Assembly: GCA_963691815.1 (NCBI GenBank) | Contig: OY829657.1 | Coordinates: forward strand, 29,609,003-29,673,002 | Direction: 5' to 3' | Length of the DNA: 64,000 nucleotides | DNA from: Echiichthys vipera | Lineage: Eukaryota; Chordata; Actinopteri; Perciformes; Trachinidae | Part shown: positions 9,055 to 18,627 of the stretch, piece after piece | Layout of the letters: the number at the start of each line of letters is the position of its first letter | How positions within the stretch are numbered: position 1 is the stretch's first letter | The notes under the pieces: generated by a model | Told to the model about the DNA's origin: nothing | The model's input: only the letters and a program-made list of their open reading frames with translations | The model's database searches: none | Made by a program: the position numbers and the translations under genes

Positions 9055-9625
9055 AACCCACTCACACAGATCAATATGTACTGTTTGACTCTTACCACCC
9101 CCTGGAACACAAGCTTGGAGTTATCAAAACACTGCAACATAGAGCCGATAACGTACCCACCAGCTCACAGGCCCAAGGGGAAGAAGGCAAGCAGCTGAGA
9201 GGCGCCCTCACAACTTGTGGCTACCCCAGCTGAACCTTTGTGAAAACTGCAGCTGCTTCCAGAAAGAAAACCAAAGTTGTTGAGAAAGAAATAGGAAACA
9301 AGAGGAACAATATAGTCATTCTGTATGTGGCTGGGGTATCAGAGAAACTCAGGAGGATCTTAGACAAACACTGCATCCCTGTGTTTTTCAAACCCAGTAA
9401 CACACTCAGACAGAGACTAGTACATCCCAAGGACAGAACACCACACACCCACAAAAGCAATCTGGTTCATGCTGTCCAATGCAACGAGGAATGCAATGAT
9501 CTCTAGATTGGAGAAACAAAACAACCACTGCATAAGCGCATGACCCAACACAGGAGAGCTAACTCCTCAGGCCTGGACTCTGCTGTCCACTTTCATCTCA
9601 AGGAGAAACAATGTCCAAATCCTGG
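9055..9625 (+). pseudogene. Penelope-like element, RT C-terminus to GIY-YIG
   Basis: Plus-strand PLE segment: PTHTDQYVLFDSYHPLEHK and KLGVIKTLQHRADNVPTSS (end of RT), then KTAAASRKKTKVVEKEIG and ILYVAGVSEKLRRILDKHC, then the GIY-YIG-type nuclease region VQCNEECNDL.IGETKQPLH and RMTQHRRANSSGLDS. A stop replaces the Tyr before IGETKQ (TAG), and another stop at about 9231 interrupts the linker. The 5' palm motifs are absent. The reading continues beyond a solo LTR into the 3' end at 10078. Confidence 0.75.
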
Positions 9626-9629
9626 ACAG

Positions 9630-10073
9630 TGTTGTGGAAATGGATTTCTTCAATAAAGATCAACAAACAGGATCAGCCTTTTCTCCGTGGTTTATTTTGA
9701 CAAAGCATTTTCTTCTGCAGACAAAAATACGTTCACCCCTGCTTCCTCACAAAGCCTAGAGTCTAGCAGAAATGACACCAAGCCAAATCGTGCCCAGTCT
9801 TTTAGAGGAAGAGACAGGATGCGCTAAGCCTTGGTTGGGTGACGTCTTTAAACCAAACAAAAACATGCCTCAGACATTACAATTCTGAATATGCTTAACC
9901 TTTGTCATCACAAGGTCTCTTACACAGATTGCAGATGCACACATATGCCATTATACCATCAAGAGATAGTTATTTGTTATCCATTAAGAAGGTTAGACGG
10001 AGGAGACACTGAACTGTGTCTGACCTGACAAAACTATGATTATGAATAACAAATATCCAAAATTCCGACAACA
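9630..10073 (-). mobile_element. Solo LTR family L, copy 1, with ACAG duplication
   Basis: 444 bp with ends TGTTGTGGAA and GACAACA, flanked by ACAG at 9626-9629 and 10074-10077. Removing it and one ACAG restores the PLE sequence CTGGACAGAGAGGACAGATGG. A second copy lies at 43444-43889. The minus strand is the likely sense: AATAAA then appears near its 3' end (AAAATAAACCACGGAG). The 4-bp duplication suggests a retrovirus- or gypsy-type integrase. Confidence 0.85.
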
Positions 10074-10077
10074 ACAG

Positions 10078-10535
10078 AGAGGACAGATGGTTTGAAATAA
10101 AAGTAAAAGAAGCTATCTATGCAAAAGTAGAGAAACCATCGCTAAACAGAGGAGGAGGTCTGAGACACCACTTACAGTATCTCCAATTTACAATGCAGCC
10201 CTTTCATCCCTTCCCAGGAGATTCAACAATCTAACCTCAAAAAACAACTGTTCACAAATGGCCCTATGTGACTCCAATGACTGTCTTCAAGACTCAATAG
10301 ATCACTAAGAAGCAGAAACCAACTTCACACCAACGACTGCCACTCTAACGACAGTCGTTGGCACTTGGAGCACAAAGGGTCGGATATCTGGATCTCCACA
10401 TCAGTTAGTTGGACCAGTCCCAGCCTGGTCAGATGCGTACATGAACTGATGAATCCTCTTGGATGAGAGGTGAAACGTCTTCCTATACAAGTAACCAAGT
10501 CCAGTTGCTTTTGACTGAAATTGCTTTGAGGAGAA
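10078..10535 (+). mobile_element. Penelope-like element 3' end
   Basis: Continuation of the PLE at 9055-9625 after the solo LTR: VKEAIYAKVEKPSLNRGGGL, then a frame change, then the 3' tail with CTGATGAATCC...GAGAGGTGAAACG and TTGACTGAAATTGCTTTGAGGA at about 10510-10534. The frame is broken near 10172, where an extra base pair run replaces TTATCTCCAATTT. Confidence 0.75.
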
Positions 10536-10589
10536 TAGAAGAAAAAAATGGAATGTAATGCAGCCTTTGTCTCGCACTCGCAAAGTACA

Positions 10590-13500
10590 ACATAGAATTT
10601 GACAGATATTAGGCTGCATTCGTGTTATCTCAGTGTGTATGGCATCTGTGTCTTGAGTCAAGGTATTGCACAGTTATATCAAGTAGTCTATGTAAGGTTC
10701 AAAATGTAACAAAACCATGGGTCTTCCACCACCCACTTCCTCAAATTGTGAATAGATGTACAATTAATTTTACATAATTGTACATCTTTTTTTCTATTGT
10801 ATACATATTTGTACAACTGCAAGCATTATCTTATGTTTGATACTGGGTTTTCAACTGTTAATCATTGCTGGTGTTTGGGGCGAGTATGACAGTCTTAGTC
10901 TTAGGGTTGCCAATGTCAACTTAGTCTAAAGAAACTGTGTCTTAAGTAAATAAGCCAGAGGGTGATGCCAGTATTTAAGTTTATGGACAGGTTTTGCACA
11001 TGAGTGTTTCAGATATACCATGTCGTCTTTTTAAGGTAAAAAATGTAACAAACCCTGGGGCTTCCATCACCCAGTTCCTCCAACTGTTCAGAGATGTCTG
11101 TTATCTATTGTATACATATTTGTAGAACTGCAAGCACTATCTTATGTTTGATTCTGGTCTTTCAACTGTTAAATATCTCTCAGGGTCGTGGCTTCGAGCC
11201 CCACATTGAGCGATTAGACACTACTTTACAGCACAATTTGAAGTTATTGATGTATGTCTTTGTCACCTAGGTCATAAGTTGTAATCATAACCCTCGCTTC
11301 TGTAATTTGTGTGCAGGTTATGCACATGGCATATTTGCAAAGTAAAACATAGAATTTGACAGATATTAGGCTGCATTCATGTTATCTCAGAGTGTATGGC
11401 ATCTGTGTCTTGAGTCAAGGTATTGCACATATATACCATGTCGTATTTGTAAGGTACAAAATGTAACAGACTCTGGGGCTTCCATCACCCACTTCCTCCA
11501 GTTGTTCACAAATGTCTGTTATCCATTGTACACATATTTGTACAACTGCAAGCATTTTCTTATGTTTGATACTGGTCTTTCAACTTTTAAATGTCATTGC
11601 TGGTGTTGGTAAAACCTTGTAAATCGTCCATTGTCTTCAAAAACGTTTCAAAGCATCTGTGGTTTTCGAGCCCCACATTGGGCGACCGTGAGACTCTTAG
11701 CATTAGGGTTGCCAATGTCAACTTAGTCTTAAGAAACTGTGTCTTAAGTAAATAAGCCAGAGGGTGATGCCAGTACTGTTGTTTATGGACAGGTTTTGCA
11801 CATGAGTGTGTCAGATATACCATGTCGCCTTTTTAAGGTACAAAATGTAACAGACCCTGGGGCTTCCATCACCCACTTCCTCCAATTGTTCAAAGATGTC
11901 TGTTATCCATTGTATACATATTTTGTACAACTGCAAGCATTATCTAACGTTTGAAACTGGTCTTTCAACTGTTAAATATCATTGCTGGTGCTGGTAAAAC
12001 CTCTAAACTTGTCCATTGTGTTCAAAAATGTTTCAAAACATCTGTGGTTTTCGAGCCCACGTTGGGCGAGCATGAGAGTCTTAGCCGCAAGGTTTCCAAT
12101 GTCAACTTAGTCTTAAGAAACTGTGTCTTAAGTTTATAAGCCAGAGGGTGATGCCAGTACTGTAGTTTATGGACAGGTTTTGCACATGAGTGTTTCAGAT
12201 ATACCACGTCGTCTTTGTAAGGCACAAAATGTAACAGACCCTGGGGCTTCCATCACCCAGTTCCTAGAATTGTTTATAGATGTCTTTTTTTCTATTGTAT
12301 ACATATTTGTTCAACTGCAAGCATTATCTTATGTTTGATACTGGTATTTCAACTGTTAAATATCATTGCTGGTGTTGGTAAAACCTCGAGTGAGCATGAG
12401 AGTCTTAGTCTTAGGGTTGCCAATGTCAACTTAGTCTTAAGAAACTGTGTCTTAAGTAAAAGAGCCAGAGGGTGATGCCAGTACTGTTGTTTATGGACAG
12501 GTTTTGTACATGAGTGTTTCAGATATACCATGTCGTCTTTGTAAGGTACAAAATGTAACAGACCCTGGGGCTTCCATCACCCAGTTCCTAGAATTGTTTA
12601 TAGATGTCTTTTTTTCTATTGTATACATATTTGTACAACTGCAAACATTATCTTATGTTTGATAGTGGTCTTTCAACTGTTAAATATCATTGCTGGTGTT
12701 GGTTAAACCTCTTAACTCGTCCATTGTGTTCAAAAACGTTTCAAAACATCTGTGGTTTTCGAGCCCCACATTGGGCAAGCATGAGAGTCTTAGTCTTAGG
12801 ATTGCAATGTCAACTTAGTCTTAAGAAACTGTGTCTTAAGTAAAAGAGCCAGAGGGTGATGCCAGTACTGTGGTTTATGGACAGGTTTTGTACATGAGTG
12901 TTTCAGATATACCATGTCGTCTTTGTAAGGTACAAAATGTAACAGACCCTGGGGCTTCCATCACCCAGTTCCTAGAATTGTTCGTAGATTTCTTTTTTTC
13001 TATTGTATACATATTTTTACAAATACAAGCGTTATTCTTTGTTTGATAATGGTCTTTCAACTGTTAAATACCATTGCTGGTGTTGGTAAAACCTCTTAAC
13101 TCGTCCATTGTATTCAAAAACGTATCAAACATATTTGGTTTTCGAGCCCCACATTAGGCTAGCATGAGAGTCTAAGTCTTAGGGTTGCCAATGTCAACTT
13201 AGTCTTAAGAAACTGTGTCTTAAGTAAATAAGCAAGAGGGGGATGCCAGTACTGTAGTTTATGGTCAGTTTTTGCACATGAGTGTTTTAGATATATCATA
13301 ACAATGTATCAAGGTACAAAATGTAACAGACCCTCGGGCTTCCATCACCCTCCATCCTCCAATTTTTCCACAGATGTCTGTTATCTATTGTATAAATATT
13401 TGTACAACTGCAAGCATTATCTTATGTTTGATACTGGTCTTTCAACTGTTAAATATCATCTCTAACGTTGGTAAAACCTCTAAACGGTATTAATGTTTTT

Positions 13501-14680
13501 AAAAACCTGCAGAACTATTGCGCGGTTAGCTCAGTTGGTAGAGCATGAGACTCTTAATCTTAGGGTCATGGGTTTGAGTCCTACATTGGGCGGTTAGACA
13601 ATAGTTTACAGCAAAATTTGCAGTTATTGATGTTATGTTGTAATCATAACCCTCGCTTCTGTAATTTGTGTGAAGGTTATGCACATGGCATATTTGCAAA
13701 GTACAAGAGAGAATTTTACCAATATTACGCTGCATTCATGGTATCTCAGTGTGTATGGTATCCGTGTCTTGAGTCAAGGTATTGCACAGATATACCATGT
13801 CGTCTTTGTAAGGTAAAAAATGCAACAGACCCTGGGGCTTCCATCACCCAGTTCCTCCGATTGTTCATAGATGTCTTTTTTTCTATTGTATACATATATG
13901 TACAACTGCAAGCATTATCTTATGTTTGATACTGGTCTTTCGACTGTTAAATATCATTGCTGGTGTTGGTAAAACCTCGAGCGAGCATGAGAGTCTTAGT
14001 CTTAGGGTTGCCAATGTCAACTTAGTCTTAAGAAACTGTGTCTTAAGTAAATAAGCCAGAGGGTGATGCCAGTACTGTTGTTTATGGACAGGTTTTGCAT
14101 ATGAGTGTTTCAGATATACTATGTCGTCTTTTTAAGGTACAAAATTTCTCATCCATTGTCTTCAAAAACGTTTCAAAACATCTGTGGTTTTCGAGCCCCA
14201 CATTGGGCGAGCATGAGAGTCTTAGTCTTAGGGTTGAAACTGGTCTTTTAATTGTTAAATGTCATTGCTGGTGTTGGTAAAACCTCTAAACCAGTTCAAT
14301 GTTTTAAAAAACATGCCAGAGCGTTTTCTTCATTCCACAAGCCCCACATTGGGCGATCAGACACTACCTTAAAACAAAATTTGCAGTTATTGATGTATGT
14401 CTTTGTCACCTAGGTCATAAGTTGTAATCATAACCCTCGCTTCTGTAATTTGTGTGAAGATTAGGCACATGGCATATTTGCAAAGCACAACATAGAATTT
14501 GACAGATATTACACTGCATTCATGTTATCTCAGCGTGTATGGCATCTGTGTCTTGAGTCAAGGTATTGCACAGATATACAATGTCGTCTTTGTAAGGTAC
14601 AAAATGTAACGGACCCTGGGGCTTCCATCACCCAGTTCCTCCGATTTTTCATAGATGTCTTTTTTTCTATTGCATACATA
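10590..14680 (+). repeat. Tandem array of ~380-bp units with tRNA-Lys-like segments
   Basis: Landmark AAAATGTAACAGACCCTGGGG recurs, with small changes, near 10698, 11040, 11458, 11840, 12226, 12550, 12935, 13318, 13814 and 14600, giving periods of about 325-500 bp (one gap of about 790). Each unit contains TTCCATCACCCAGTTCCT, TATTGTATACATATTTGTAC and CATTGCTGGTGTTGGTAAAA, and many contain tRNA-Lys-like halves. One unit (13520-13592) has a full-length tRNA-like sequence. Open frames here are incidental. The same unit occurs at 38440-40240. Confidence 0.9.
13520..13592 (+). tRNA. tRNA-Lys(CTT)-like gene, slightly degenerate
   Basis: 73 nt with acceptor GCGCGGT, D-arm GCTCAGTTGGTAGAGC, anticodon arm TGAGACTCTTAATCTTA (anticodon CTT) and T-arm ATGGGTTTGAGTCCTAC, ending ATTGGGCG. 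It fits vertebrate tRNA-Lys(CTT). Departures: G3 opposes G70, the first T-stem pair is A-C, and the B box reads GGTTTGAGTCC with T for the usual C. These weaken the case for function, so it may be a pseudogene or the founding tRNA head of the tandem unit. No run of T follows closely as a Pol III terminator. Confidence 0.6.
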
Positions 14681-14689
14681 TGAGGAGCT

Positions 14690-15179
14690 CTTTTCCAAAA
14701 TGCTATAAATCCATTTTAATAGTTTTCAGGAAAATTACATTTTTTACCTAGACCCACACATTTGGTTAATATTCAATTTATCTTGTCAAATGGTTTATTG
14801 GCTCAGTCTGAACATGTTGAACAATGATTGTTAAATCAAACACCAATATTGTTGATAATAAATCCAATGTTTATTTATTTTTTTCCAAAATGCTATAAAT
14901 CCATTCTTTTTTTCAAAACACTGTAAATCCATATGTTTTTGAGAATAGAGAGAATATATGATATCAGGGACTATAAATTAATATAAATCAAATAAAAGCA
15001 AAAGCATAAAATAAATAAATAACATCCAAATAAAATAAAATAAATATTATCAATTTCACATTTTTCAATTTCACATTTAGTGGTATTTGTATAATTCACA
15101 TACAAATGCCACTAATCAAATAAAAGTACAACAATGTTAGCAATACTTCAAATGATTTTGTAACACATTTAGGCTAATA
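14690..15179. other. AT-rich stretch, no gene seen
   Basis: Very AT-rich with no coding evidence. The string CCAAAATGCTATAAATCCAT occurs at about 14694 and 14885, with a weaker third version (CAAAACACTGTAAATCCAT) at about 14914. No transposon end was identified. Confidence 0.5.
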
Positions 15180-15359
15180 GTCATTCAGTGCTGAACCTGT
15201 AAAAAGTAACAATAGTATTGATGACAATATTCAATAGGCAAGTTTATACATTCAGAGTCTTTTTTTTTTTTTTTCAAACCTGTAACCAGTAGGACCAATT
15301 TGTTTGCTACATATGCATGAAAAAAACGGATTAAAAACATTCAAAAATGATAAAGATAT
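15180..15359 (+). repeat. ~130-bp tandem repeat, left part (target of Gmr1)
   Basis: Contains AATAGGCAAGTTTATACATT, a poly-T run, AAACCTGTAACCAGTAGGACC and GCTACATATGCATGAAAAAA. The same unit continues at 28861-29286 after the Gmr1-like element, so the tandem repeat was split by that insertion. Confidence 0.8.
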
Positions 15360-17294
15360 TGTCACCGCACACACACACCTTGTGATTGGTTGTCCTGTTT
15401 GGCTGTGAGGCTAGGGGGGTGGGCTTACCTAGTTCCACCCGGCCTGAGTGATTAATAGGGCGTTCGAGGACAGGTGTGGAGAGGAGTTTTTTTTGTTTGT
15501 TTTCTTTTTAACATGAACTTTATTTAAATATGAAATTTACAAATTATGTCAAACCTTAATACAGAACACCGTTTATAAGAGCTGCTTCACAGATACAATA
15601 CAAAAAGTCAATAAATAGAATAATACATGTACAAAGTACATTCCTGAGATCTCATAAGGTAGTATAATAATAAGAAACAACAAAAGCAGATACTGGTAAC
15701 TAATATCATTCTGTCATCCCATAAATATATGTTATAATTTTTGCAGTCATAAATTTCACTAATTGCCAGAAGGTATATCAAATATCTTTTCATAGTTATC
15801 TAAAAATTGTATATTCTTTTTATTTTTAACCAGGGCTAAGGATTTATAGAGTAAGTTAAATTAAATAAAAAAATTAGGAAAGGTTGGCTTGGAGGCTGGA
15901 AACTTTTGCTTGTGAATAAAATATTTCCCTAACAAAATGAAAAGGTTAACCAAATATTGTAGACACTTGTTCTTCTTATTTTCATAATAACATATAACAT
16001 CTTTTAAGGAAAAACAATGCAACATGTTAAAATGGGTGAAAACATGAGAACTCAATTCTGACCAAAATTGCATTGTGACATTACATTCAAAGAACAAATG
16101 GATTAAAGTTTCATCAGCATGCCCACAAAAAACACACAAGCTGTTCACATCCATGAATTTCGAAATGAAGGAGTTAACTCTATATATTTTATGAAGAATT
16201 TGAAATGGGTTTCTTTTACTTTGTTATGAATACAGTATTTGTAAGGTAAAAGCCATGCTTTTTCCAGTTTCTGTCCTCTAAATGAGAGCGCCAATAAAAT
16301 TTTCCTCTTGGAGAAAACCTCTTTTTATCTTGAAAAATCCACCTTATATGTTTATTGTTACATTTTTTGTCTTGTATATTAATACCATTCAAAAGCAAAA
16401 CAGATGTGCTCTCTGGTCCAATTCTATCACAGAAAGATAAGTGACTTCTCATCAAAATAATTATGCCAGAGGGGATGGCTTTTATCACTGAGTTGTATTC
16501 CTTGAAAGGTATAGGAAAATGATGCCAAGACATAAAACTCTCATAGGAGAGGACAAAACCGTGTTCATCCAAAACAGATAGGATATTATTAATACTTTTT
16601 TCAAACCATCTGGAATAAAAAGAGATTTATTCCTTAAAGTTATACACTCGTTATTCCATATAAGAGTTTTGTGAGGAGAAAAATTGTGCACAAAGCATAA
16701 TTTCCAGGCGAGAAGTGATTGCTGATGAAATTTGGACAGTGTGACAGGAAGCTTGTTGGGTGAGTAGTTGCAGGATAAAATGAAAGCAAGCCCACCAATT
16801 TTGTCAAAAATATGATTGGGAATGAAGAACCATAATGAATTTTTATGTGCGAAACATCTTTTTAACCAATTGATTTTAAAAGTATTTATAATATCAATGA
16901 AACTAAGCACTTCAAGACCACCTTCCGCTCTGCTGTTAAATAAAACGTAAGTTTGTACGTTTCATTTCTCCAGATGAAATCCAGAAATAGTTTGTTAATT
17001 TCTTTAGCAGTGGCATCGTTCATAAAGAGGGAAAGAGACGGGTAAACAAAGTGAGAGACTCCTTCAGCTTTCGACAAAAGGACCCTGCCGTATAATGTTA
17101 AGTCTCTCTGAAGCCAAAGATTAAAAATATCTCTAGTTTTTTTTAATTCTTCCAGAAAAGTTTAGTTGTTGCCTTGCTATTAAATTTTTTCTTATATTAA
17201 TACCCACATACTTGACTGTGGTTTTTACTGGAATATTATCTATGAAGATATCAACACAATTGTGTATGGGCAATAATTCACATTTAGATACACT

Positions 17295-18627
17295 GGCCCT
17301 CATTTATCAAACGAACGTACGGCAGAAAAACGTGCGTACGACCATTTCCTGGCAAACGTCTGCATTTATCAATTTGGACGTGAGCGGGAGCTACGATCAA
17401 ATCTCACGTCTGGTCTGAGGTCGTGTACGCAAATTTGAGCCTGTGTATTTGCGGTGCAGCAAAGCAAAACCTGGCTGAAAATAATGAACAAACCTCAGCT
17501 GTCATTAAGCATAAGCAGTCACATATTAAGAACAGATCAAAAAGGATTCTTAAAACGAATAAAAAAAAATTGTGGTTGGAGCGATTGATTGTACTCATGT
17601 GCGTCTGAAGGCACCATCCATGAATGATTACGCATTCATCAATCGCCAAAACTACCACTCGGTAAATGTACAGGTGATTTGTGATGCCAAGCTATCACTT
17701 TTTAACGTGGTGGCCAGATGGCCAGGTGGCCCGGTGGACACACACGATCCTTTTATATTTTAAAAAAACCTCGGCTCCAGCCCCCCGCGACTCCGACAGG
17801 GACAAGGTTGAAGATGAATGAATGAAAAGGAAAGCGCACTGCAGAGCCAAAGTCATCTCCTCGGTAAGTGGCTACCCTCGATAAATTGCATTTAATCAAA
17901 CAAGGTATCAGATGATTAACATCTTGGTATGGTTCTTCTAGACGACAAAGGTTATCCTCTAACGGAATACCTAATGACCCCGCTGGCAAACCCCGCTACA
18001 GAGCAGGAGCGCAGGTTCAGCAGTGTGCACAGGCGCACACGGGTCACAGTGGAGCGCTGCTTCGGGTTGACTTCCTCCGTTATTCCTTTCCATACAGCTC
18101 TTCTAGACAACAAAGGTTATCCTCTAACGGAATACCTAATAACCCCACTGGCAAACCCCGAATACAGAGCAGGAGCGCAGGTTCAGCAGTGCGCACACAC
18201 GCACAGGCGCACACGGGTCACAGTGGAGCGCTGCTTCGGGTTGACTTCCTCCGTTATTCCTTTCCATACAGCGTTTTAATGGGCCCCTTTTATTCCACTC
18301 TTAAGACTGACAAAAAGCACATCTTTATTTTGCTCCATCTCGGATGTCAGGATGCCGATCTGTGTGTCGGAAAAGTGTCTTCTCTTCCCAGCGTTTCTCC
18401 TCTGCATGTTTGACCTCAGTGGGCGAGGCCTCGAACCAGGAATATTTAAGGGCGTAACATGTTAATGACGATCAAATTCAGCCGCCGCATTTATCAAGGC
18501 CCGCTCATTCGTACCCTGAGATTGGTCCGATACGAATGTTTCATAAATCACACGTGGGTCCTGTCATACGACCAATTCTGCGCTCAGATCTGGGCCCGTT
18601 TTCACGCAAGATTGATAAATGAGGCCC
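17295..18627 (+). mobile_element. Harbinger-type DNA transposon in L1
   Basis: Terminal inverted repeats GGCCCTCATTTATCAA (17295-17310) and TTGATAAATGAGGCCC (18612-18627), the CATTTATCAA type of fish Harbinger elements. Flanking trinucleotides are ACT and ATT, so the 3-bp duplication is not clean. L1 ORF2 sequence resumes on both sides (GLKLN on one, SKCELLPIH-like codons on the other). Internal coding is a HARBI1-like remnant. Confidence 0.85.
17572..18280 (+). pseudogene. HARBI1-like transposase remnant with internal duplication
   Basis: First block (17572-17760): VGAIDCTHVRLKAPSMNDYA and QNYHSVNVQVICDAKLSLFN, the central part of HARBI1-type DDE nucleases (the D of IDCTHV is a catalytic Asp). 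A GC-rich non-coding stretch follows. The C-terminal block LLDDKGYPLTEYLMTPLANP, TRVTVERCFGL (with the Glu of VERCFG) is then present twice, at about 17934-18096 and 18099-18273, the second copy with an extra ACACACGC. No frame joins the blocks, so the gene is inactive. Confidence 0.75.

Noticed and set aside
11379..14280. Many 60-100 codon frames in the tRNA-Lys array
   Set aside because: The same frame recurs unit by unit because the DNA repeats; low-complexity content with no homology, so not genes.
10590..14680. Possible CRISPR-like direct repeats
   Set aside because: Units are ~380 bp with no short repeat/spacer alternation, and the window is eukaryotic.
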